This document shows positions 9,520 to 17,405 of a stretch of 64,000 nucleotides of DNA, piece after piece. The stretch comes from Streptomyces sp. WM6386. GTDB lineage: Bacteria > Actinomycetota > Actinomycetes > Streptomycetales > Streptomycetaceae. The DNA is taken from assembly GCF_000972385.1 (NCBI RefSeq), contig NZ_JXTE01000024.1, positions 37,323 through 101,322 of the forward strand. The letters run 5' to 3'. The position numbers and the translations under genes were made by a program. Each line of letters starts with the position of its first letter. Position 1 is the first letter of the stretch. The notes beneath the pieces were generated by a model. The model made no database searches. It was not told the DNA's origin and was given only the letters and a program-made list of their open reading frames with translations.

Positions 9520-10743
9520 TCAGACGGTGGTTTTCGCGCGCTCCGGCGCCGTGGAGGCGGGCAGCGCTCCGTGTCGGTGCAGCCATGCCACCCCGCCCGC
9601 CGAGGCCAGCCCGAACAGGGCGCAGCACACCCACGGCAACCAGACGTGGCCGCCGCGCTCCCCGGCGTCCATGGCCCAGCCGACGACGGTGTTGCCGAGG
9701 GCGGCGGCGATGCCGGAGACGGCGTAGAAGATCCCGAAGTACGTGCCGGTCAGCTCGGGGCGGCCGAAGCGGGGGATCAGTTCCATCACGAACGGCGCGG
9801 CGATCATGAGGCCGAGGTAGAGCAGGAGCGCCCCGGCCAGGACGGACCCGACACCCGGCAGGAAGGCCGGCGGGAGGAATGCCAGGCCGGTGACGGCGAG
9901 CCCGGCGGCGATCCAACGACCCCTGTCGCCCCGGGACTTCAGGGCCCGGGTGATCCGTAGCTGGAGCGCGAGGTTGGCCAGTGTCCCGACGAGGAAGACC
10001 AGGCCCGCCGCGCCGTCCCAGCCGGTCGCCGCACGCGCCCCGGCGGGCAGCAGCAGATAGAGCTGGTTCTCCAGGGTGAACATGCCGACCATGGCGAGAG
10101 CGAAGGCCAGAAAGGCCCGGTTGCCGACGACTTCACGCCAGTCCGCGAGGACGCTGCCGCCCGTCGGCTCGACCTTCCGCGCGGGCAGGACGGCGGCCTG
10201 CGCCACGGTGAGCACGGCGAAGATGGCGGCGGCGGTGAGCGCGGACGTACGGAAGTCGACGAGCAGCAGCGCGCTGCCGAGCAGCGGGCCGATGAGCGCG
10301 CCCGTGGTGGCGAAGACGTTGAAGAGCGCGAACGCCTCCGCCTTGCGCTCCCCCGCCTCCTGCGCGAGATAGGCCCGCACGGCCGGGTTGAACAGCGCTC
10401 CCGCCACCCCGCTGAGCACGGACGCCGCGAGCAGCACCGCCAGCCCGTCACCGAGCGCGAACAGCGCGAACCCGACCGTCCGCAGCGCGCACCCGGCGAT
10501 GATGACGCCCTGCGCCCCGAGCCGGTCGGAGGCCGACCCGCCGATGAGGAACAGCCCCTGCTGGCTGAGGTTGCGCACCCCGAGGACGACCCCGACGACG
10601 GCGGCCGACATACCGAGGTTCTCGCCGAGATGGACGGCGAGGTAGGGGACGAGGAGGTAGAAGCCGGTGTTGACGCCCAGCTGGTTGACGAGCAACAGCC
10701 GCACGGCGAACGGAAAACTCCGCACCTCATGCCACGTCTTCAA
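9520..10743 (-). CDS. MFS exporter (MdtH/CntE-like), first gene of the Zur-box operon
   Basis: 407 residues, 12 predicted membrane helices. An MFS motif A-like sequence GGSASDRLGAQG lies between helices 2 and 3, and FNPAVRAYLAQ in helix 4 is typical of drug/metallophore exporters. The start appears to be TTG at 10743, preceded by a purine-rich GGGGGCGGGA. It is followed 54 bp later by the binding-protein gene and is presumably the first cistron of a five-gene operon. The pairing of an MFS exporter with a family-5 ABC importer mirrors CntE/CntABCDF of staphylopine systems. No CntKLM-like biosynthesis genes are in the window. Confidence 0.85.
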   Translation of the reverse strand: MKTWHEVRSFPFAVRLLLVNQLGVNTGFYLLVPYLAVHLGENLGMSAAVVGVVLGVRNLSQQGLFLIGGSASDRLGAQGVIIAGCALRTVGFALFALGDGLAVLLAASVLSGVAGALFNPAVRAYLAQEAGERKAEAFALFNVFATTGALIGPLLGSALLLVDFRTSALTAAAIFAVLTVAQAAVLPARKVEPTGGSVLADWREVVGNRAFLAFALAMVGMFTLENQLYLLLPAGARAATGWDGAAGLVFLVGTLANLALQLRITRALKSRGDRGRWIAAGLAVTGLAFLPPAFLPGVGSVLAGALLLYLGLMIAAPFVMELIPRFGRPELTGTYFGIFYAVSGIAAALGNTVVGWAMDAGERGGHVWLPWVCCALFGLASAGGVAWLHRHGALPASTAPERAKTTV

Positions 10744-10790
10744 ACGGTCCCGCCCCCTCGGTCACCCCGGTTCGACGCGGCACACGCTAT

Positions 10791-10805
10791 CGATAATCAT
10801 TTTCA
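10791..10805 (-). promoter_or_regulatory. Probable Zur box
   Basis: Read on the minus strand the sequence is TGAAAATGATTATCG. It matches the actinobacterial Zur operator TGAAAATGATTTTCA (7-1-7 inverted repeat) at 13 of 15 positions. It lies about 50 bp upstream of the TTG start of the MFS gene, in a short AT-rich gap of otherwise GC-rich DNA, where a repressor would cover the promoter. Under zinc sufficiency Zur would silence the MFS/ABC operon. Confidence 0.75.
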
Positions 10806-10861
10806 TATGCCAGTCACAGAACGACCAAGGTCCAAGACCGAGGAAATGGGAGTGCGGCCTG

Positions 10862-11923
10862 TCAGCCGCGCGGAGGCCGCCCGCTGCTGCGGCGGACGAT
10901 CAGCTCGACGGGGATGACCGGCTCGGTCCGCTCCTCGGCGCGCCCGTCGATGCGGTCCAGCAGGAGCCGTAGCGCACGGGTGCCGATCTCGGCGAAGTCG
11001 GTGCGCACGGTGGTGAGCGGCGGCAGCAGATGAGCCGCCTCGGGGATGTCGTCGTAGCCGACGACGCTCACATCGTCGGGGACCCGGCGCCCCGCCTCGT
11101 GGAGGGCGTGCAGCAGGCCCAGGGCCATCTGGTCGTTGGACGCGAAGATCGCGGTGACGTCCGGGCGCCGGGCCAGCAGCCGCCCCGTCTCGTACCCGGA
11201 GTCCGAGCTCCAGTCGCCGACGAGGAGCTCGGGGATCTCGGCGCCGGCCGCCGTCAGGGTCTCCCGCCAGCTCCCGATGCGCTGGTCGGCGGAGGTCCAG
11301 CCGGTCGGCCCGGCGATGTGCCACACGGTGTCGTGCCCGAGGCGCAGCAGATGCTCGACGGCCTTGCGGGCGCCGGCCCAGGAGTCGGCGGTGGCGAGCG
11401 GAGTGCTGCCCCTGACCTCGTTCTCCATCACCACCAACGGTGTGTCGAGCCCGGCGTCGGCCAGCGCCCGCCCCACGCGGTGCTGCGGCGCGATGGCGAT
11501 GACCCCGTCCGCCCCCTCGGCCGACAGCCGGTCCACGGCCTCGGTGACCGTGTCGTGGTCGGCGGTGTCGTCGAGGGCGATGGAACTGAGCAGATACCCC
11601 GCCTCCTGGGCGGCCGTGTTGATGGCGGTGAGGATGTTGGCGGGCCCGTACCTCGCCGCGTCGAACGAGATGACCCCGAGCATCCGCGTCCGCCCGCTGG
11701 CCAACGACCGCGCACTGCGGCTGGGCCGGTAGCCGAGGCTCCGCATGGCGGCCTGCACGGCCTCACGCGTCTCGGGCCGGACGGCCGGGTTGTCGTTCAG
11801 CACCCGCGAAACGGTCTGCTTGGACACCCCGGCAAGGCGTGCCACGTCGTCCATCACCGGCCGCGCACCCGCGAAGTTGCGTCGACTGCGCCCCTTGGGG
11901 GCGGGAGCGGCGCTGGAGCTCAT
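10862..11923 (-). CDS. LacI-family transcriptional regulator
   Basis: 353 residues. The LacI helix-turn-helix (MDDVARLAGVSKQTVSRVLND) is near residue 25, followed by a hinge helix (SARSLASGRT) and a periplasmic-binding-protein-like sugar domain (about 80-350). ATG at 11923 is preferred over the ATG at 11965 because GAGGAAG precedes it at proper spacing. It follows the MFS-GH35-GH35 genes on the same strand and probably represses them through the palindrome at 17323-17338, with a galactoside or its product as inducer (inferred). Confidence 0.9.
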   Translation of the reverse strand: MSSSAAPAPKGRSRRNFAGARPVMDDVARLAGVSKQTVSRVLNDNPAVRPETREAVQAAMRSLGYRPSRSARSLASGRTRMLGVISFDAARYGPANILTAINTAAQEAGYLLSSIALDDTADHDTVTEAVDRLSAEGADGVIAIAPQHRVGRALADAGLDTPLVVMENEVRGSTPLATADSWAGARKAVEHLLRLGHDTVWHIAGPTGWTSADQRIGSWRETLTAAGAEIPELLVGDWSSDSGYETGRLLARRPDVTAIFASNDQMALGLLHALHEAGRRVPDDVSVVGYDDIPEAAHLLPPLTTVRTDFAEIGTRALRLLLDRIDGRAEERTEPVIPVELIVRRSSGRPPRG

Positions 11924-11985
11924 CGGAGGCGCTTCCTCGGTAGGCTGCCGGAACGGCTTCAGCATACGGCCGGCCTACGCACCGA

Positions 11986-12014
11986 AGGGGTGCGGGGAAC
12001 TGCGCGACCAGCCC
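11986..12014 (+). repeat. Dispersed GC-rich repeat, copy 1
   Basis: A copy of a short repeat beginning AGGGGYGCGGGGAACTGCGC and ending in GACCAGCC, also found at 20511, 26963, 48528 and (inverted, longer) 58895. Here it lies in the 113-bp gap between the GH35 gene and the LacI gene. This family recurs in Streptomyces intergenic DNA as far as I recall; its role is unknown. Confidence 0.75.
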
Positions 12015-12036
12015 CCACGCACCCGCGGCCGACACG

Positions 12037-14364
12037 TCATCCCACGGCCCTACGGCGAACAGTCACCAGCTCCACCCGCTCGATGTCCGCCCTCCCCCAG
12101 CCGTCCCCGGCCTCCGGCGGAACGTACACGTCGGCGCCCTCGAAGCCAGGAAGCACCCGCAGCCGCAGCGGCCCCGCCGGAATTCGGTCCAGCCCGATGT
12201 CCCACACCCGCCCGGAGAAGAACTGGTCGGCGACAAGGGTGTCCCCCACGTACGCGCGCCCCACGTCCCCGGTCCAGTGGATACGCAGCAGCGTCCCCGG
12301 CGGCACCTCCTGCGGCAGGTCGACCCGGTACTCGGCGGCCGACTTGTCGAAGTACTTGTCGATGGGCGCACTGGCCCGCCCCTGCACCCCGGTGGCGGGC
12401 TCGGGCGCGGGACCGGCGGGTCTGAGGAGCGTGACCGACGCCTCCCCCGCACCGGTGCCGTCCGCCGGCAGGGTGTACCGGGTGAACACCCCGTCCGGCC
12501 TTCCCTCCCGGCCGGGCGGCGCGGGGAACACGGCGAACGAAGGCCGCTCCACGGCGCTGTGCAGCCGTACCTCACCCCGGTCGAAGACCACACCGCCGTC
12601 GGCCAGCACCAGCCGCTCGGCACCCCACGCCTCCCCCCGGTAGGCGGTCCGTGCCGTGGCCGCGTCCAGCACCAGCAGCCCGACACGGTCGCCGGCCGCC
12701 GTCTCCACCTCGACCAGGGCATCGGTACCGGGCCGCAGCCCGGTGACCAGTACCCGGCCGGCGGTGTACGCGACCTCCCCGGACGGCGCGCTCAGCGAGC
12801 CCACCGTGCCCTCGTCCAGGGCGAGTTCGGGTGCGATCCCCGCCACCGCGGCGAGCACCAGCACGGTACGACCGCCGTCCTGGACCGTGCACACCGGTTG
12901 CGCCGTCGCCCACTCCACGCGCAGCCCGGCCACGTCGAGCCGCAGCGGCCAGCAGAAGGTGGCCCCCGACGGGACGGTCACGGGAGCGCTCGGGAGGCTC
13001 ACCGAACCTCCCTCGGGGAACTCCACCGTGAAGGACGTCCCCGGATGGTCCGGCAACGGCTCGTGGGGCTGGTGGTTGTTGACGAACAGGAATCCCGAAC
13101 CGCCGTCACCGCGCACCGCCCAGCGCAAGGTGTCCCGGTCGTCCTGCCCTCGCGGCCGCGTCGGGGGCAGCACCGACTCCATCGGCGCGACGAGATGCCC
13201 GAAGTCGGCCAACAGCAGGTGCTGGAGCCGGAGTTCGTCGTACGCGGCCCGGTACTGCCCGTACTCGCCGAGCGGTGCCTGGAAGTCGTACGTCAGGACG
13301 GGCAGGTCGTTCGGGTAGCCGGAGGCGTGGGACTCCTGGAGGGAGGTCAGTTCGCCCGCGGGATTCGTGCCGCCGTGGAACATGTAGTACCCCTGCCACA
13401 CCGAGCCGCACCCGATCTTGGTGAGCCCGAGCGCGGCGATGTCGGCGGCGTCCACGCGCGGTCGCCGGTGATAGGAGACGGCCATGCCGCCGCCCAACTC
13501 GCAGGTGGCCCAGGGGAATCGGTACGCACTGGCGTCCGGGGCACCGCCTCGGACGTGCACCGGGCGCAGGTCGGATCCGATGCCCTCGTCGTCACGCTGG
13601 TGGGTGAAGAAGAAGTGCTTGCGGCAGGTGTCGGGCCAGCCGCCGTCGGCCTCGGTCCAGAAGGTCTCGGTGTAGCCGCCGTACAGCGGAAGCAGTTCGT
13701 CGGGCGGGAGCTGGACACCGCCCCAGGCGGTCGACGTCCACAGCGGGGCGCTCATGCCGGCCTTCTGGGCCATGTTCTTGAGGGTGAGCAGGTGGCCGGG
13801 CTGGTCGTAGAGCTCGTTCTCGATCTGGACGGCGACGATCGGGCCGCCGTTCGCCCGGTCAAGGCCCCGCAGCTGCTCGGCGACGGCCTCGAACCAAGCG
13901 CCCACCGCCTCCAGATAGACCGGGTCGTCGGTACGCGGCACGCAGTCGCGGGCCGACACCCAGTCCGGCAGGCCGCCGCCCCGGACCTCGGCGTGCACCC
14001 AGGGGCCGATACGGGGGATGAAGTCCAGGCCGTGGCGGGCGCAGAGTTCGGCGAAGCGGCGCAGGTCGCGGTCGCCGTCGAAGCGGACGCGGCCCTCGAT
14101 CTCCTCGTGGTGGATCCAGATGACGTAGCTGGCGACGACGGTGACACCGCCGGCCTTCATCTTGAGGAGTTCCTCCTCCCACTCCCCGGCCGGGTAGCGG
14201 GTGTAGTGGAACTCCCCGGAGACCGGGAACCAGGGACGGCCACCGCGGGTGAGGTAGCGGCTGGTGACCCCGATGGGGTCGGGCACGCCCGGCGCGTCGG
14301 CGAACGGGAGATGCCCGGTGAGCGGCGGCCCGGAGGGCGCGGGAACGCGCAGACGGTGCGGCAT
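12037..14364 (-). CDS. Glycoside hydrolase family 35 beta-galactosidase (long form)
   Basis: 775 residues, no signal peptide seen. The GH35 TIM barrel spans about residues 40-360: VSGEFHYTRYPAGEWEEEL at its start, the acid/base glutamate in AVQIENELY, and a probable nucleophile glutamate in ATCELGGGM. C-terminal beta-rich domains include jelly-roll-like segments near the end (GTLLRIHWTGDVGRAYVGD). ATG 14364 forms TGATG with the stop of the preceding GH35 gene, implying coupling. It probably removes beta-linked galactose from imported glycans in the cytoplasm. It differs clearly from its GH35 neighbour, so linkage specificity may differ. Confidence 0.88.
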   Translation of the reverse strand: MPHRLRVPAPSGPPLTGHLPFADAPGVPDPIGVTSRYLTRGGRPWFPVSGEFHYTRYPAGEWEEELLKMKAGGVTVVASYVIWIHHEEIEGRVRFDGDRDLRRFAELCARHGLDFIPRIGPWVHAEVRGGGLPDWVSARDCVPRTDDPVYLEAVGAWFEAVAEQLRGLDRANGGPIVAVQIENELYDQPGHLLTLKNMAQKAGMSAPLWTSTAWGGVQLPPDELLPLYGGYTETFWTEADGGWPDTCRKHFFFTHQRDDEGIGSDLRPVHVRGGAPDASAYRFPWATCELGGGMAVSYHRRPRVDAADIAALGLTKIGCGSVWQGYYMFHGGTNPAGELTSLQESHASGYPNDLPVLTYDFQAPLGEYGQYRAAYDELRLQHLLLADFGHLVAPMESVLPPTRPRGQDDRDTLRWAVRGDGGSGFLFVNNHQPHEPLPDHPGTSFTVEFPEGGSVSLPSAPVTVPSGATFCWPLRLDVAGLRVEWATAQPVCTVQDGGRTVLVLAAVAGIAPELALDEGTVGSLSAPSGEVAYTAGRVLVTGLRPGTDALVEVETAAGDRVGLLVLDAATARTAYRGEAWGAERLVLADGGVVFDRGEVRLHSAVERPSFAVFPAPPGREGRPDGVFTRYTLPADGTGAGEASVTLLRPAGPAPEPATGVQGRASAPIDKYFDKSAAEYRVDLPQEVPPGTLLRIHWTGDVGRAYVGDTLVADQFFSGRVWDIGLDRIPAGPLRLRVLPGFEGADVYVPPEAGDGWGRADIERVELVTVRRRAVG

Positions 14365-16127
14365 CAGAAATTCTCCGGGCCGAGGTCGGGGGTGTCGGTG
14401 AGATGGGCGGTCGTGCCGGTGGTGGCGTGCAGTTCGAACAGGACCAGTTCGTTGGTGCCGGGGCGCAGGACCGGGGCGGGCACGTACAGGGTGTGCTGGG
14501 GACCGCGGTTCCAGTAGCGGCCGAGGTGGAAGCCGTTGACCCAGGCCTGGCCCTTGGTCCAGCCGGGCAGGGCGAGGAAGGCGTCGGCCGGTTCCGCCAC
14601 CTCGAAGGCGCCGCGGTGGAAGGCGGGTACGGCGTCCGACGTGGCGTCCGACGGGGTGAAGGGCACGGCCGTGAGGTCGGTCAGGGGCAGCGGGTGGTTG
14701 TCCCAGGCGCGCAGTACGGTGCCGTTGAAGGAGACCGGACCGAGCAGACCCTTGGGGGCGCCGATGCGGGGGCCGTAGTTGACGCCGCCCATGTTCTCCA
14801 CGAGCACGTCCAGCGTGGCGCCGGCGCGGGGCACGAGGACGGCCAGGGCCTCGTCGTGGTGGCGGCGTTCGAGTACGCCGACGGGGGCGCCGTCCAGGAA
14901 GACCTGGGCGCGGTCGCCGACGCCGCCCGCGAAGTGCAGCAGGCCTTGGCCGGCCGTGGGGACGGTGGTCCGGTAGAGCGCGTATCCGGAGCTGAGGCCC
15001 AACTCGTCCATCATCGCGGGGTCTTCGGTGCGCAGCGGGGCGGCGAGGGTGCCGGCGTGCGGGACCAGTGCGGCGCGATGGGTCAACTCGACTGTCGTGG
15101 GCGGGAGTTTGGCGCCGGGGGCCGGGACAGGTTCGTCGGGGACGGGTGCGTGGCGGGCGATGACCTCGCGGAAGGCGTGGTACTTGGGGCCGGGGTCGCC
15201 GGACTCGGTGAGCGGGGCGTCGTAGTCGTAGGAGGTGACGGTGGGTTCGTAGGCGTGCTTGTGGTTGGCGCCGTTGCTGAAGCCGAAGTTGGTGCCGCCG
15301 TGGAACATGTAGATGTTGACGGAGGCGCCCGCGGAGAGCAGCCGGTCCAGGTCGGCGGCGGCGTCGGCCGCGTCCCGGGTGTGGTGCGGCCCGCCCCAGT
15401 GGTCGAACCAGCCGATCCAGAACTCCGCGCACATCAGCGGGTCTTCGGGCCGGTGCGCACGGTACTGGTCCAGCGCGGCGTCGATCCTGCCGCCGAAGGT
15501 GCCGGCGGCCAGGACGCCGGGGAGGCTGCCGGCGGCCAGGTGCTCGGGGTCGGCCTGGTCGCAGGTGAAGAGGAACTCCTCGACGCCCCTGTTCCGGAAG
15601 GCCTGTTCGAGGTGTTTCAGGTAGGCGCCGTCGTCGCCGTAGGCGCCGTACTCGTTCTCCACCTGGACGGCGATGACGGGACCGCCCGCCTCGGCCATGT
15701 GGGGCAGCAGCGGGGGCAGCAGCAGGTCGAGGTAGCGGTCGACGGCGCCGGTGAAGCGGGGGTCTGAGCTGCGCAGCCGGATGTCCGGGTCCGAGGTGAG
15801 CCAGCCGGGCAGACCGCCGCCGTCCCACTCGGCGCAGATGAACGGTCCGGGCCGGAGCAGGACGTGCAGCCCCTCGTCCTTGGCGAGGCTCAGATAGCGG
15901 GGCAGGTCGAGGAGGCCGTCCAGGACCAGCTCGCCCTCCGGATCGGGCTGGTGGAAGTTCCACGGCACATAGGTCTCGACGGTGTTGAGGCCCATCAGCC
16001 GGGCCTTGCGCAGCCGGTCGGCCCACTGGTCGGGGTGGACGCGGAAGTAGTGCATGGCGCCGGAGAGGATGCGGAAGGGCTTGCCGTGCAGCAGGAAACC
16101 GTCGGACGTCGTCGTCAGTGCGGGCAT
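14364..16127 (-). CDS. Glycoside hydrolase family 35 beta-galactosidase
   Basis: 587 residues, typical bacterial GH35 length. Signature segments: LSGAMHYFRVHPDQW, the acid/base in AVQVENEYGAYG, the nucleophile in LMCAEFWIGWFDHWGG, and YMFHGGTNFGF. A jelly-roll domain with QAWVNGFHLGRYWNRGPQHTLYVP closes the protein. No signal peptide, so cytoplasmic. Start ATG 16127 has GAAGGGGAA upstream. It lies 14 bp after the MFS gene and overlaps the next GH35 gene, so the three form an operon for galactoside uptake and hydrolysis. Confidence 0.93.
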   Translation of the reverse strand: MPALTTTSDGFLLHGKPFRILSGAMHYFRVHPDQWADRLRKARLMGLNTVETYVPWNFHQPDPEGELVLDGLLDLPRYLSLAKDEGLHVLLRPGPFICAEWDGGGLPGWLTSDPDIRLRSSDPRFTGAVDRYLDLLLPPLLPHMAEAGGPVIAVQVENEYGAYGDDGAYLKHLEQAFRNRGVEEFLFTCDQADPEHLAAGSLPGVLAAGTFGGRIDAALDQYRAHRPEDPLMCAEFWIGWFDHWGGPHHTRDAADAAADLDRLLSAGASVNIYMFHGGTNFGFSNGANHKHAYEPTVTSYDYDAPLTESGDPGPKYHAFREVIARHAPVPDEPVPAPGAKLPPTTVELTHRAALVPHAGTLAAPLRTEDPAMMDELGLSSGYALYRTTVPTAGQGLLHFAGGVGDRAQVFLDGAPVGVLERRHHDEALAVLVPRAGATLDVLVENMGGVNYGPRIGAPKGLLGPVSFNGTVLRAWDNHPLPLTDLTAVPFTPSDATSDAVPAFHRGAFEVAEPADAFLALPGWTKGQAWVNGFHLGRYWNRGPQHTLYVPAPVLRPGTNELVLFELHATTGTTAHLTDTPDLGPENF

Positions 16128-16141
16128 GCGGGTGTTCCCCT

Positions 16142-17314
16142 TCAATGCGAGCGGGATGGAGTACTGCGGATCAGCCAGAGGGTCGCGGCCAGGCACAGCG
16201 CCGAAACTCCTCCGAGCAGCAGGGGTACGGCCTTGATGTCGGACCACTCGATGACCTTGCCGAGTGCCGGTCCGGCCACCACACCGCCGGCCATCGAGGC
16301 CGCGATGACCAGGGCTCCGGCCCGCCGGGCCTGTGGGGCGGCCTGGTGGAGCCAGGGCAGTCCGGTGGGGAAGATCGGCGCGATGAACAGACCGACGCCG
16401 GCATAGGCGTAGGGCGCCAACTCGCTGATGGACGCGAGAAGGAGACAGACCGTCATTCCGGCGCACGAGACCGTGATGATCGTCTGCGCCGAGAAGCGCA
16501 GCGCGAGCGGCGCGACCAGGAACCGGCCCACCGTCATCATCAGCCAGTACACGGAGGTGGCGGTGGCGGCGATCCCGGCGCCGTAGCCGACGGTCTCCAG
16601 GTGGGTGGGCTCCCAGCCGCCGACGCCGGCCTCGATGCCGACGTGCAGGACGTACAGCGCGACGAACACGGCGAGCACCGAGCCGAGGCTGCGGCCGAGG
16701 ACGCGACCGGAGTCGGGGACCGTGTCGGACGGCTGCGGCGCCTTGTCCCGTACGCCCTTCAGACACCACAGCAGCGGCAGGTCGACCAGCGCGAAGGCGA
16801 GGAAGACGGCCGGGTAGCGCTCGGCGCCGACCGCGCCGATCACGGCCGGTCCCAGGATCGCGCCGATGCCGAAGTGGGCGTTGAGGATGTTCAGCATCGC
16901 CGCCGATCGATGCCCGAAGCCGACGGCGAACAGCTGGTTGAGCCCGTAGTCGATACCGCCGAAGCCGAGCCCGGCCAGCAGGGCGGCGGTGAGTGCGAGC
17001 GGCCAGTCGGGGGCGAGCGCGAAGCCCGCCGCACCGGCGGCCATCAGGAGATACGAGGCGCCGAGGATCCGCCGGTTGCCGATCCGCCCGAACCACCGGT
17101 CGAAGAGCAGCACCCCGGCCACCCCACCCACGAAGTGCGCGCTCAGCCCCAGCCCGGCGGCCGACGGGGACAGCCCGAACTCCTCACGGAAGGCGGGGAT
17201 GGCGGGCCCGTAGAGAGCCTGGAGCGCACCGATCAGAACGAAGCCGACGCACGAGGCGACGACGGCGGCCGGGCTGAACACCGGGGCTTCGACTACACGG
17301 GTTTCTCGGAGCAC
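16142..17314 (-). CDS. MFS transporter, probable sugar porter
   Basis: About 390 residues, 12 predicted membrane helices beginning at AAVVASCVGFVLIGALQALYG. LLFDRWFGRIGNRR is an MFS loop-2/3-like motif. The open frame runs upstream to 17383, but that part contains the LacI-type palindrome and lacks a ribosome site. GTG at 17314 or 17281 is more likely; 17314 is used here. As first gene of the MFS-GH35-GH35 unit it probably imports a galactoside that the hydrolases cleave. The substrate cannot be read from the sequence. Confidence 0.8.
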   Translation of the reverse strand: MLRETRVVEAPVFSPAAVVASCVGFVLIGALQALYGPAIPAFREEFGLSPSAAGLGLSAHFVGGVAGVLLFDRWFGRIGNRRILGASYLLMAAGAAGFALAPDWPLALTAALLAGLGFGGIDYGLNQLFAVGFGHRSAAMLNILNAHFGIGAILGPAVIGAVGAERYPAVFLAFALVDLPLLWCLKGVRDKAPQPSDTVPDSGRVLGRSLGSVLAVFVALYVLHVGIEAGVGGWEPTHLETVGYGAGIAATATSVYWLMMTVGRFLVAPLALRFSAQTIITVSCAGMTVCLLLASISELAPYAYAGVGLFIAPIFPTGLPWLHQAAPQARRAGALVIAASMAGGVVAGPALGKVIEWSDIKAVPLLLGGVSALCLAATLWLIRSTPSRSH

Positions 17315-17322
17315 GACAGGAA

Positions 17323-17338
17323 ATGTTACCGGTAACAT
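17323..17338. promoter_or_regulatory. Perfect LacI-family operator
   Basis: ATGTTACCGGTAACAT is a perfect 16-bp palindrome with the central CG dinucleotide typical of LacI/GntI-type operators (E. coli gluconate operators are near-identical). It lies just upstream of the MFS start. The LacI-family gene at 10862-11923, on the far side of the same gene group, is the obvious candidate ligand. Confidence 0.75.
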
Positions 17339-17370
17339 CCAGCCCGTCAAGATTGCCGACAACGACACCA

Positions 17371-17383
17371 TTGAATGATTCAA
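17371..17383. promoter_or_regulatory. Putative shared operator, copy upstream of GH84
   Basis: TTGAATGATTCAA is a perfect 6-1-6 palindrome followed by CCAAC, 23-35 bp before the GH84 start codon. The GATTCAACCA half resembles elements at 21366, 22469, 27506 and 37325-37374, so it may be bound by the same regulator (RpiR at 21545 is a candidate). Confidence 0.45.
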
Positions 17384-17405
17384 CCAACATCAATAGACTC
17401 TGCCG

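Noticed and set aside
14403..15767. Plus-strand Gly/Val-rich 454-codon frame
   Set aside because: Shadow of the GH35 gene; composition is Gly, Val, Glu and Asp in a pattern typical of antisense frames in GC-rich DNA.
12037..16026. 1329-codon frame suggesting one giant GH35 protein
   Set aside because: The first 554 codons are out-of-frame Arg/Pro/His-rich reading of the other GH35 gene; TGATG at 14364 separates two genes.
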